From positions 1 to 37,238 of the forward strand of contig JAVHYF010000039.1 in the NCBI GenBank assembly GCA_031119205.1: DNA of 37,238 nt, written 5' to 3'. The DNA is from Moraxellaceae bacterium. Lineage in GTDB: Bacteria; Pseudomonadota; Gammaproteobacteria; Burkholderiales; Rhodocyclaceae. The translations under genes were made by a program, and so were the position numbers. The notes beneath the pieces are model-generated. The model searched no databases and had not been told where the DNA came from. It saw nothing but the letters and a program-made list of their open reading frames with translations. Each line of letters starts with the position of its first letter. The stretch's first letter is position 1. Below, one piece after another: positions 1 to 7,781 of this stretch.

Positions 1-755
1 CAGGCCGGGCCGTTGTAGTCCTTGATCAGCGGGTTGATCTGGAAGCATTCCAGGTTGGCGAGGTCCGCGCCGGCGTGGAAGGCCATGGCATGGCCGTCGC
101 CGCAGTTGGTGGGGTTCTCGTAGGTGCCCATCAGGTAGCCGGAGGCGGGCAGACCGAGGCGGCCTGCTGCGCCGGTGCTCAGCACCGCGGCCTTGCAGCG
201 GATGACGTAGATGTCGGCGGTGCGGCAGTCGAAGCCCATCACCGCCGCGATCTCGCCATCGGGCCCGGTGATCAGCCGTGTGACGACGACGCGGTTGGTG
301 ATCTCCACGCGCGCCTTCTTCAGCTGGCGGTAGAGGATCTTCTTCATGTGGTGGCCTTCCGGCATCGGCAGCACGTAGCTGCCGAGATGGTGCACCTTGC
401 GAACGGCATAGTCGCCGGTCTCGTCCTTCTCGAACTTCACGCCCCAGCGGTCCAGCTCTTCGATCATCGCGAAGCTGTTGGCGGCGTAGGCCATCACCGC
501 TTCCTGGTCGACGATGCCGTCGTTGGCGACGGTGATTTCCTTGACGTACTGCTCCGGCGTCGCGTGACCGGGAATCACCGCGTTGTTCAGTCCGTCCATG
601 CCCATCGAGATGGCGCCGCTGCGCTTCACGTTGGCTTTGTCGATCAGCAGCACGCGCAGGGACGGGTCGCGCTCCTTGGCCTTCACCGCGGCCATCGGGC
701 CACCGGTGCCGCCGCCGATGACGACGAAGTCGAATTCCAGGTCGATGCGTTTCAT
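1..755 (-). CDS. FAD-binding fumarate reductase/AprA-like flavoprotein, N-terminal 251 codons (3' end outside window)
   Basis: The protein starts MKRIDLEFDFVVIGGGTGGP, so a Rossmann FAD-binding GxGxxG motif lies at about residues 12-18. It continues with the RSGAISMG stretch typical of the flavoprotein subunits of succinate dehydrogenase, fumarate reductase and adenylylsulfate reductase. The start is supported by a GGAGAA ribosome site a few bases upstream. The frame is open to the window edge, so the C-terminal catalytic half cannot be judged. The gene lies 61 bp downstream of a GntR/UTRA regulator on the same strand, which is the natural candidate for its control. Family membership is clear. 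The substrate is not: it could be an electron-transferring partner of a ferredoxin-like subunit beyond the window, as AprA is of AprB. Confidence 0.75.
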   Translation of the reverse strand, partial: MKRIDLEFDFVVIGGGTGGPMAAVKAKERDPSLRVLLIDKANVKRSGAISMGMDGLNNAVIPGHATPEQYVKEITVANDGIVDQEAVMAYAANSFAMIEELDRWGVKFEKDETGDYAVRKVHHLGSYVLPMPEGHHMKKILYRQLKKARVEITNRVVVTRLITGPDGEIAAVMGFDCRTADIYVIRCKAAVLSTGAAGRLGLPASGYLMGTYENPTNCGDGHAMAFHAGADLANLECFQINPLIKDYNGPA

Positions 756-804
756 GTGGGTTCTCCGTGCGTACGGTGCGCGTGGGTGCCTGGCGAGGCG
801 GGGT

Positions 805-828
805 TCAGGTGCGATCTCAGGTGCGATC
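805..828. repeat. 12-bp tandem duplication at the end of the GntR gene
   Basis: Two exact copies of tcaggtgcgatc lie head to tail. The regulator's stop codon falls in the second copy, so the duplication has doubled the last codons and stop of that gene. It probably arose by slippage and no function is evident. Confidence 0.7.
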
Positions 829-1671
829 AATGCGGAGCCGGTACTGGAAGGCATCGCCGCGGTAGTAGAGGTATTCGAAGTCGATCGGCTGTTCGCGGTA
901 GCCGTCGTGGGCATACGTCAGGCGCTCGATGCGCAGCAGCGGCGAGCCCTCGGTGATGCGCAGCTGGCGGGCCAGCAGCTCGTCGGCGAGGATCGCCTCG
1001 ATCTGTACGTCGGCATGCGTCAGCGGATGGCCGAAGTCGTTTTCCAGGATCACGAAGATGTCGCGCCGCGCGAGGTCTTCCTTGGCCAGGCGTTCGCCCA
1101 GCGACTGCGGGAAGTAGCTGACGTCCACCGAGATCGGTTCGCGGTTCAGGTAGCGCAGGCGCTGGATCTCGAAGACCTGTTCGCCCGGCGTGCAGCGCAG
1201 TTGGCCGGCCACCGTGTCGCTGGCCGGGACGCTGCGGGCCGACAGCAGCTGCGAGAAGGTCTCGTAGCCGGCCGGCGCCATCGCCTCGCCGAAGCCCTGC
1301 AGGCGCGACAGGTTCTGGAAGGCCTTGGGCTTGGCGACGAAGCTGCCCTTGCCGACCACCTTGAAGATCAGGCCTTCCTTCTGCAGGTCGCCCAGGGCCT
1401 GGCGGATGGTGATGCGGCTGACTCCGAAGCTGGCCATCATCTGGCTCTCGGACGGCATCTGCGAATGCGGCGCGTAGCTGCCGTCGAGAATGCGCGCGCG
1501 CAGGATCTCGCGGATCTGGCTGTGCAGCGGCACCGGCGACATCGCGACCAGGGTGTCCCCGTTGGCGGGGAGGGCAAGGGTCGCTGCGGGGGCGTCCGCC
1601 TGCGCGTCCGTCCCTGCCTCTGTATCCGTTTCCGGATTGCCCCTGTTTCTGCCGGTCTTGCTGGTCACCAT
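817..1671 (-). CDS. GntR-family regulator with UTRA ligand-binding domain (HutC subfamily)
   Basis: A GntR winged-helix domain covers about residues 47-113 (PLHSQIREILRARILDG, then SRITIRQALGDLQKEG and the wing GKGSFVAKP). A UTRA small-molecule-binding domain follows at about 135-275, with the typical end YREQPIDFEYLYYRGD. Total length is 284 aa from the first ATG. The low-complexity first 43 residues are unusual, and a start at the internal ATG at 1542 (MSPVPLHSQ) would give a normal-sized family member. It probably represses or activates the flavoprotein gene downstream and itself: a GntR-type palindrome lies 19 bp before the first start codon. The ligand is unknown. Confidence 0.9.
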   Translation of the reverse strand: MVTSKTGRNRGNPETDTEAGTDAQADAPAATLALPANGDTLVAMSPVPLHSQIREILRARILDGSYAPHSQMPSESQMMASFGVSRITIRQALGDLQKEGLIFKVVGKGSFVAKPKAFQNLSRLQGFGEAMAPAGYETFSQLLSARSVPASDTVAGQLRCTPGEQVFEIQRLRYLNREPISVDVSYFPQSLGERLAKEDLARRDIFVILENDFGHPLTHADVQIEAILADELLARQLRITEGSPLLRIERLTYAHDGYREQPIDFEYLYYRGDAFQYRLRIDRT

Positions 1672-1689
1672 GTCGATTGCTCCGCATCC

Positions 1690-1707
1690 AACCTGTTATG
1701 ACAGGTT
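1690..1707. promoter_or_regulatory. Inverted repeat, probable GntR/UTRA autoregulatory operator
   Basis: Perfect 7-bp arms aacctgt and acaggtt are separated by tatg, directly upstream of the GntR gene on its template side. The position between the likely promoter and the start codon suits autorepression. Assignment to this regulator is inference. Confidence 0.5.
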
Positions 1708-1762
1708 CTGTTAAGCAACCATGATGCCACGCGATCCGCTAGACCCTTCTACGAATAAATGA

Positions 1763-1776
1763 TTGATTTATATCAA
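1763..1776. promoter_or_regulatory. FNR/Anr-type box
   Basis: The sequence ttgatttatatcaa is an exact match to the FNR consensus TTGAT-N4-ATCAA, with the symmetry extended by a further 2 bp on each side. It lies in an AT-rich patch between the divergent GntR and LysR genes, about 92 bp from the GntR start and about 190 bp from the LysR start. It suggests oxygen-dependent control of one or both genes. Which gene is served cannot be told from the sequence. Confidence 0.6.
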
Positions 1777-1968
1777 TCTCCGTATTTGCGGGAATAAGCC
1801 GGGCATGGTGCGATGCACCGCACTGGTGTGCCACCGCGGTGCAAGGCCCCGCCGGTGGCTCACGCTTGGCACCCCGGAGCGACTTGGCTATCGTATGAGC
1901 AGAGGGAATCGAATCCCCGATCCGATAAGCAAGGGTTATTCACAGGGACTTTCACCCAAGGCCGGCCC

Positions 1969-2847
1969 ATGAACCTGCATCTGCTTCGCGTCTTCGTCAC
2001 CGTCGTTGAACAACAGGGCTTCTCCCGCGCCGCCGAGGTGCTGGACATCAGCCAGCCCGCCGTCTCCAAAGCCGTGCGCGAACTGGAGTCCCAGCTCGAC
2101 ACCGTGTTGCTGGAACGCGGCGGCAAGCAGCTGCGCCCCAGCGATCCCGGCCGCGTGCTGTACGACTATGGCCGCGCTATCTTCGCGCTGGAACGCGAGG
2201 CGGCTGAGGCGGTGCGCGCTTACTACGCACTGGAACGCGGGCGGCTCACCATCGGCGCCTCGACGACCATTGGCACCTACTGGCTGCCGCCACTGGTGGC
2301 GACCTTCCACCGCGAACATCCGCAGGTGCAGATCACCCTGCGCACCGGCAACACCCAGCATGTCGCGCAATGGCTGCTCGATTGCGAGGTGGACGTGGCG
2401 CTGGTCGAAGGCCCGGTGGACGACGAGCGCCTGGAGTCGCGCACCTGGCGCAGCGAGGAGATGGTGGTGGTGGCGCCGAAGCAGTCCGCGTGGAGCCGTC
2501 ACAAGCAGGTCGAGGCCAGCCAGTTGAAGAACATGGTGTGGGTCATGCGCGAACCCGGTTCCGGTAGCCGGGAGGTGGCGGAGCGGGTGCTGTCGGAACT
2601 CGGTATCGACTACGGCCAGACGGTGGAGGTCGGCAGCAACGAGGCCATCGTGCAGACCGTAGCCGCCGGTGCCGGGCTCGGTCTCGTCCCCCGCGTCTGC
2701 GCCGAAGGCCAGCTCGCCATGGGCCTGGTGATGTGCCTGCCGCTGGCGGGCGACGCGATCACTCGCCCGCTGTTCCGCTTGCGCCTGCCGCGCCGTCCGG
2801 TCAGTCAGGTTGCACTGGCCTTCGAGGCGATGCTGGGGGCGGTGTAA
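1969..2847 (+). CDS. LysR-family transcriptional regulator
   Basis: 292 aa starting MNLHLLRVFVTVVEQQGFS. The N-terminal helix-turn-helix (about residues 17-39, FSRAAEVLDISQPAVSKAV) is canonical. A type-2 periplasmic-binding-like effector domain (about 88-290) follows, opening with GRLTIGASTTIGTYWLPPL. That lead-in resembles the CysL/YeiE/CbbR branch of LysR regulators. The ATG at 1969 fits the family start far better than the longer upstream extension. The gene is divergent from the GntR/flavoprotein pair across an intergenic region with an FNR box. LysR proteins usually control a divergent neighbour, so it may take part in regulating the flavoprotein. Effector unknown. Confidence 0.92.
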   Translation: MNLHLLRVFVTVVEQQGFSRAAEVLDISQPAVSKAVRELESQLDTVLLERGGKQLRPSDPGRVLYDYGRAIFALEREAAEAVRAYYALERGRLTIGASTTIGTYWLPPLVATFHREHPQVQITLRTGNTQHVAQWLLDCEVDVALVEGPVDDERLESRTWRSEEMVVVAPKQSAWSRHKQVEASQLKNMVWVMREPGSGSREVAERVLSELGIDYGQTVEVGSNEAIVQTVAAGAGLGLVPRVCAEGQLAMGLVMCLPLAGDAITRPLFRLRLPRRPVSQVALAFEAMLGAV

Positions 2848-2960
2848 GGGCTGGCAGGGAGGGTTGGCGGACGCGCGGATTTTGCCGCGCTGCACCCAAG
2901 TGGAAAGCGGGCAGGCGCTAGCATGCGGCCTTTCCCAGATCAGCCACCGGAGCCACCCCG

Positions 2961-3554
2961 ATGTCCGCCCCGATCTCCCCTCTGTTGCAAGACCGTCTCG
3001 TCGCTCCGCTGCGTCGCATGTCGCCGCGGGACATCGGCTACTGGCTGATGACTGCCGCCCTGATCCTGTTCGCGCTGTGGGGCCTGCATACGCTGAGGAC
3101 GCAGGCGGCCTTGCGGGTCATGGATGGCGAGTGGATCGACCTCAACCGTCTCAGCGGCGTGAAGATCAACCAGGGTTACGGCAACCCGCGCATGGACCGC
3201 TCCACCGACGACAACAACCTGCTGGTGGCCGGTCGGGCCTACGAGCGCGGTGTGGGTACGCACGCGCCTTCCACCATCAACGTGCCGGTGCCGGAGCGCG
3301 CGCAGAGCTTCACGGCCTATGTAGGGCTGGACGATGAGGCGCCGGGTGGTGAGGTCGCTTTCGAGGTGCGTGGCGATGGCCACACGCTGTGGCGCAGTGA
3401 CGTGGTGAAGAGCGGCCAGCAGGCGATTCCGGTCAACGTGCCGGTGCAGGGCGTGAAGGAGCTGGAGCTGGTGGTCGACCCGCTGACCGACCAGGACTTC
3501 GACCACGCCGACTGGCTCAACCCCGGTTTCCGCATGGGCGCCCAGGGCTCCTGA
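2961..3554 (+). CDS. Membrane-anchored NPCBM-domain protein (putative carbohydrate-binding)
   Basis: 197 aa. A single membrane segment at about residues 26-42 (GYWLMTAALILFALWGL) precedes a domain with the hallmarks of the NPCBM/NEW2 fold: YERGVGTHAPSTI, FTAYVGLDDEA, then DHADWLNP near the end. NPCBM domains are found on secreted glycosidases and bind sugars; here the domain stands alone with no catalytic partner, presumably held on the periplasmic face. Neighbours (a LysR gene upstream, a convergent diguanylate cyclase) do not indicate a pathway, though a role in sensing or holding exopolysaccharide next to a c-di-GMP enzyme is conceivable. The domain call is reasonably firm; the biological role is unknown. 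Confidence 0.75.
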   Translation: MSAPISPLLQDRLVAPLRRMSPRDIGYWLMTAALILFALWGLHTLRTQAALRVMDGEWIDLNRLSGVKINQGYGNPRMDRSTDDNNLLVAGRAYERGVGTHAPSTINVPVPERAQSFTAYVGLDDEAPGGEVAFEVRGDGHTLWRSDVVKSGQQAIPVNVPVQGVKELELVVDPLTDQDFDHADWLNPGFRMGAQGS

Positions 3555-3564
3555 GTGCGGTAGT

Positions 3565-3583
3565 GCCCGGTGCAGCACCGGGC
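3565..3583. terminator. Perfect hairpin between convergent genes, possible terminator
   Basis: Arms gcccggtg and caccgggc (8 bp, loop cag) sit between the ends of the NPCBM gene and the diguanylate cyclase gene. There is no T-run on either side, so intrinsic termination is uncertain. Confidence 0.4.
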
Positions 3584-3616
3584 GCGGGTATCGGCAGATC
3601 GGCCAAATCAGCCGGA

Positions 3617-5791
3617 TCAGCCGACCTGGCCGAGGTCGAGCTCGCCGGACAGCACCCGGCGGTTCTTGCCCCCCTGCTTGGCCGCGTACATGGCCTGGTC
3701 GGCAAGGTGCATCAGGTTCACCGGTGAGGACTCCTCGCCCGGAGCATGCAGCGCGATGCCGATGCTGGTGGACAGGGTGATCTTCACGCCGTTGCCGACA
3801 TCGAAAGGCTCCTTCATGCCTTCGATGACCTTGTCCGCAATCGCACAGGCGTCGATGGCGCCGGACTGCAGGTGCTCCAGCAGCAGCACGAACTCGTCGC
3901 CGGCCAGGCGCACCACCATGTCGCTGCGGCGCACGGAGGCGATCAGCCGCTCGCCGAACTGACGCAACACCGCGTCACCGGCCGGGTGGCCATGGCGGTC
4001 GTTGACCGTCTTGAACCCGTCCAGGTCCAGGAACAGCACTGCCAGCGGCTTGGCGTTGCGCTGGGCGCGGGCCATCGCCAGCGGCAGCTGGGCTTCCAGC
4101 AAGCGGCGGTTGGGCAGGCCGGTAAGGGTGTCGGACAGGGCCTGCTCCGACAGCGACAACTCGCGCAGCTTGCTGTCGGTGACGTCGTAGGCCATGCCGA
4201 AGAAGCCCTGCACCTGTCCGTCGACGTCATGCGGGATGAAGCTCACCGCAAGGTGACGGCTCTGCCCATGCAGCACGATGTCGAACTCGAACTCCGAGCG
4301 CTCGCCGGCCAGCGCGCGGGCGGCGTGGCCCTGCAGGGTGGTATCGGCGATCGTGTCGGTTACCGAACCAAGCGGCTGGCCGATGAGGGCGTCGGTGTCG
4401 ATACCCAGCCAGGTGCGATAGGTTTCGTTGAGGAAGGTGTAGCGCATGTCGGGGCCGACACGACAGATCATCACTGGCAGGTTGTCGGCGATGGTGCGCA
4501 GCTCGGCCTGGCTGCGGCGCAGGAGCGCTTCCCGCTCGCGCAGCTGGAAGCCTGCCTCGGCCTCCTTCTCCATCGCGACGCGCAGGGCGTCGTTGGCTTC
4601 CTCCAGCGCCACCGTGCGGTTGGCGACGCGGGCTTCCATTTCCTCGCCGAAGGACTTCAGCGCCCGCGACAGACGCTGGGCCTCGCGGTAGTCGTCCATC
4701 ACCGGCATGTCGCGACGGGTACCTTCGCGCAGGGCGTCGGCGGCCTTGCCCAGGCGGTACAGCGGGCCGGTCAGGTAGCGTGAAATCAGCACGGACAGCA
4801 GCACGGCCAGCACGAACACCAGTGCGCCGACCGCAGCGACCTGTCGTTGCAGGCCGGCGACGGTCTCGTAGGCATTGCCGATGTCCTGCCGCAGCAGGAC
4901 GACCCAGCCCAGTCCCGGACTGGTTGCGCTGGTGCTGCCGGCAGCCTGGGCCATCAGGTACTGGCGGCCGTCCTCGTCGGTCACCACGGCGTAATCGCGC
5001 CCGCGCGCCAGGGCCAGCTGGTTGAGCGGCTCGCGCATCGACTTGCCCAGCGTGTCCGGCGGGCCCAGCAGGACTTCGGCACTGGCGTTGAGCACCATCA
5101 TCTCCAGGCCGGCGCGGTCGCGTGCGGGCTCCAGCGCGCGGTCGCGCAGGGACTGTGCCCACTCCCAGCTGAAATGCGCACCCACCACGCCGATCAGGTT
5201 CCACTTCTCGTCGTGGATCGGCATCGCCACGTCCAGCAATCGCAGCGGGCTGCCATCGGCCGGGCCGGGCACCAGCTTGGCGAGCAGCTTGGCCTCGTGC
5301 ACGTCCACCATGGCGGGGCCCTTGAGGCCGCGCTGGAACCAGTCGCGTGCAGATACATCGGCGCCTTCCAGCAGGCCGCCGGTGGATGCCATGACCTTGC
5401 CCTTCGCATCGGTGGCGCCGATCCACACGTAGGACGGGAAGCTCGCCTGCAAGGCCTCCAGCGCCTCGCGCTGCTCCTTGCGGTTGGGTGTGCTGGTGTG
5501 GAACAGCGAGTGCGAGGACACCTGCAGCACGTCGCGGTAGCGCTCCATCAGGGCCGAGGAGAACTGCTGTTCCATCTGGCGCGCGGTGGTGGCCATGCCG
5601 CGGCCGATCTCCTCGCGCAGCACGCGGCTTTCGGTACGTCCGACCAGCACGGTCAGGATCAGCGTCAGCCCGAGGGTCAGGCTGGCGAAGGCGATGAGCA
5701 GCATGGTGCGCAGCGACCACACGCGGAGCGGGGCTTCGGCTGCGGAGGTACGGGGCTCGGATGCAACAGGTGCGGGGGCGGTCGGTTCCAT
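3617..5791 (-). CDS. Membrane diguanylate cyclase: Cache-HAMP-PAS-GGDEF
   Basis: 724 aa that should make cyclic di-GMP from GTP. Order: a transmembrane helix (about 30-50), a large periplasmic sensor of double-Cache type (about 55-310), a second helix (about 317-338), a HAMP domain (about 338-390), a coiled coil (about 385-430), a PAS domain (about 430-545) and a GGDEF domain (about 550-715, opening DTLTGLPNRR). The active-site loop reads AGDEF (630-634) rather than GGDEF, a substitution found in functional cyclases. An intact inhibitory I-site RRSD lies at 621-624, five residues before it, so product feedback inhibition is expected. No EAL domain. The Cache ligand is unknown. Probably monocistronic: a strong hairpin separates it from phaC upstream. 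Confidence 0.9.
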   Translation of the reverse strand: MEPTAPAPVASEPRTSAAEAPLRVWSLRTMLLIAFASLTLGLTLILTVLVGRTESRVLREEIGRGMATTARQMEQQFSSALMERYRDVLQVSSHSLFHTSTPNRKEQREALEALQASFPSYVWIGATDAKGKVMASTGGLLEGADVSARDWFQRGLKGPAMVDVHEAKLLAKLVPGPADGSPLRLLDVAMPIHDEKWNLIGVVGAHFSWEWAQSLRDRALEPARDRAGLEMMVLNASAEVLLGPPDTLGKSMREPLNQLALARGRDYAVVTDEDGRQYLMAQAAGSTSATSPGLGWVVLLRQDIGNAYETVAGLQRQVAAVGALVFVLAVLLSVLISRYLTGPLYRLGKAADALREGTRRDMPVMDDYREAQRLSRALKSFGEEMEARVANRTVALEEANDALRVAMEKEAEAGFQLREREALLRRSQAELRTIADNLPVMICRVGPDMRYTFLNETYRTWLGIDTDALIGQPLGSVTDTIADTTLQGHAARALAGERSEFEFDIVLHGQSRHLAVSFIPHDVDGQVQGFFGMAYDVTDSKLRELSLSEQALSDTLTGLPNRRLLEAQLPLAMARAQRNAKPLAVLFLDLDGFKTVNDRHGHPAGDAVLRQFGERLIASVRRSDMVVRLAGDEFVLLLEHLQSGAIDACAIADKVIEGMKEPFDVGNGVKITLSTSIGIALHAPGEESSPVNLMHLADQAMYAAKQGGKNRRVLSGELDLGQVG

Positions 5792-5860
5792 GCCCTTATA
5801 TCGGCGCGGAAGGCGCCAACTTCATGGTGTCCGGGCAGTGTGCCTGCGGCGCCGCAAGTC

Positions 5861-5886
5861 AAACGGGGCGCCTGTGCGCCCCGTTT
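5861..5886. terminator. Rho-independent-type hairpin after phaC
   Basis: Eleven-bp arms aaacggggcgc and gcgccccgttt with loop ctgt. T-runs follow in both directions: six T on the plus strand, TTTGACTT on the minus strand. It lies just beyond the phaC stop and before the diguanylate cyclase start, so it should end the phaC transcript. Confidence 0.7.
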
Positions 5887-5910
5887 TTTCCTGCGTGTCC
5901 TGCGCGTTGC

Positions 5911-7725
5911 CTACTTCGTGCCCAGGCGGAACTTCACGTAGCTGCCTGGCGCGTCTTCCAGCACCGGCAGCTTGCCTTCCTCGGGGTTACGCGCGGCGAC
6001 CTGCGCATCGTCCAGGCTGGTCACCCAGGCCTGCCAGTCGGTCCACCACGAACCCGGATGCTGCTCGGCACCGGCCAGCCAGTCCTCGCTGCTGTCCGGC
6101 AAGGCGTCGTCAGTGCGGGTCCAGAAGCCGTACTTGTTGGCCGCCGGCGGATTGACGATGCCGGCGATGTGGCCGGAGCCACCCAGCACGAAGCGCACCG
6201 GGCCACCCACCACCTGCGCGCCGAGGTAGGTCGTCTTCCACGGCGCGATATGGTCTTCCACCGTGCTGATGAAGTAGGCCGGCACCTTGACCTTGGACAG
6301 GTCGATCGGCACGCCGGCGATCTCCACGCCACCGGCCTCACGCAGCGCGTTGGCCATGTACATGTTGCGCAGGTAGAAGCTGTGCATCTTGGCCGGCATG
6401 CGCGTGGAGTCACTGTTCCAGTACAGCAGGTCGAAGGGGAACGGATCCTTGCCAAGCAGGTAGTTGTTCACCACGAAGGACCAGATGAGGTCGTTGGAGC
6501 GCAGCATGTTGAAGGTGTTGGCCATCTCGCTGCCTTCGAGGTAGCCGCGCTCGGCCATCTTCTTCTCCAGGTTGGTGACCTGGGCTTCGTCGATGAAGAC
6601 GCCCAGTTCGCCCGGCTGCGAGAAGTCGATCAGTGTGGTGAAGAAGGTGGCGCTGGCGATGCGCTTGTCCTTCTTGGCAGCCATGTAGCCCAGCGTGGTG
6701 GCCAGCAGGGTGCCGCCCAGGCAGTAGCCGGCGGCATTGATTTCCTTCGCGCCAGTCTGCTCGCAGATGGCGTCCACCGCGCCGAGGATGCCCTCGGTGA
6801 CGTAGTCGTCGAAGCCCTTCTGCGCGAGCTTGGCGTCCGGGTTCACCCAGCTGATGACGAACACCGTGTGGCCCTGGTCCACCGCCCACTTGATGAGCGA
6901 GTTCTTCTCGCGCAGGTCCAGCACGTAGTACTTGTTGATCCACGGCGGCACGATCAGCAGCGGGCGCTTGGCCACCTTGGCGGTGGTGGGGGTGTACTGC
7001 AGCAGCTGGATCAGCGGGTTCTGGAACACCACCTTGCCCGGCGTCGTGGCGACGTTCTTGCCGAGCTCGAAAGCGGTGGTGTCGGTCATGCGGATCTTCA
7101 GCTGGCCGTCGCCTTCCTCGATGTCGCGCAGCAGGTTGTTGAAGCCCTTCACCAGGTTCTGGCCGTGGCTCTTCACCGTCTCGCGGAACACTTCCGGGTT
7201 GGTCATCGCGAAGTTGGACGGGGACAGCGCATCTACGTATTGCCGGGTGAAGAAGCTGACCTTGGTCTTGGTGGCCGGGTCCAGGCCGTCCACGCCACCC
7301 ACCACGTCATGGATGTGGCGCGCGGTGATCAGGTAGCTCTGCTTGATGAAGTCGAACAGGAAGTGGTCCTGCCAGCCTTCGTCCTTGAAGCGCTTGTCAT
7401 CCTTGGCAGGCGTGGCGATGGGCGTGGGCGTCATGCCCATGAAGCGCTGCATGCTGTTCTGCCACAGCGAGAAGTAGTCCCAAACCAGGTTCATCTGCGC
7501 CTGGGCGAGGCGATAGGGGTTGGTCAGCAGCTTGGACATCATGTCCATGAAGGCCTGCGCCACGCCCAGCTCGTCGGTGGGCGGCTGCAGGCCCTTCTGC
7601 ACCTGGCGCTGCATGTGTTCGGCAATCAGCTTGGAGGCGCGCTGGGCCACCTCGGCGTAGGTGCGGGCGACTTCCTGCGGATCGGGCAACTCGGGCTTTT
7701 GCTGCTCATTGGTGGGGGCAGGCAT
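5911..7725 (-). CDS. phaC: Class I poly(3-hydroxyalkanoate) synthase PhaC
   Basis: 604 aa. Polymerises short-chain (R)-3-hydroxyacyl-CoA into intracellular PHA granules. It has the N-terminal PhaC domain (about 85-250) and an alpha/beta-hydrolase core with the lipase-like box GYCLGG, catalytic Cys about 335, Asp about 491 (STVEDHIAPW) and His about 519 (GSGHIAG). Length and motif order fit class I enzymes such as that of Cupriavidus necator, which work as homodimers without PhaE or PhaR. A good AAGGAG ribosome site precedes the ATG. No phaA or phaB is adjacent; downstream is a terminator and upstream, on the same strand, a metallo-hydrolase gene. Very secure identification. Confidence 0.96.
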   Translation of the reverse strand: MPAPTNEQQKPELPDPQEVARTYAEVAQRASKLIAEHMQRQVQKGLQPPTDELGVAQAFMDMMSKLLTNPYRLAQAQMNLVWDYFSLWQNSMQRFMGMTPTPIATPAKDDKRFKDEGWQDHFLFDFIKQSYLITARHIHDVVGGVDGLDPATKTKVSFFTRQYVDALSPSNFAMTNPEVFRETVKSHGQNLVKGFNNLLRDIEEGDGQLKIRMTDTTAFELGKNVATTPGKVVFQNPLIQLLQYTPTTAKVAKRPLLIVPPWINKYYVLDLREKNSLIKWAVDQGHTVFVISWVNPDAKLAQKGFDDYVTEGILGAVDAICEQTGAKEINAAGYCLGGTLLATTLGYMAAKKDKRIASATFFTTLIDFSQPGELGVFIDEAQVTNLEKKMAERGYLEGSEMANTFNMLRSNDLIWSFVVNNYLLGKDPFPFDLLYWNSDSTRMPAKMHSFYLRNMYMANALREAGGVEIAGVPIDLSKVKVPAYFISTVEDHIAPWKTTYLGAQVVGGPVRFVLGGSGHIAGIVNPPAANKYGFWTRTDDALPDSSEDWLAGAEQHPGSWWTDWQAWVTSLDDAQVAARNPEEGKLPVLEDAPGSYVKFRLGTK

Positions 7726-7781
7726 TGAAGGCTCCTTGAGTTTTTGTTGCTGAGGGGTAGAGGTCGGGCGTTACGTGGATT

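Noticed and set aside
1896-1936. T-arm-like sequence ggggattcgattccc on the minus strand, as in a tRNA remnant or attachment site
   Set aside because: No acceptor stem, anticodon arm or CCA end can be found around it and no integrase is nearby.
1935-1945. DnaA-box-like ttattcaca
   Set aside because: Single site with a mismatch; no cluster and no replication genes.
5861-5886. Riboswitch upstream of the diguanylate cyclase gene
   Set aside because: The hairpin is explained as the phaC terminator; no GEMM-type conserved core is seen.
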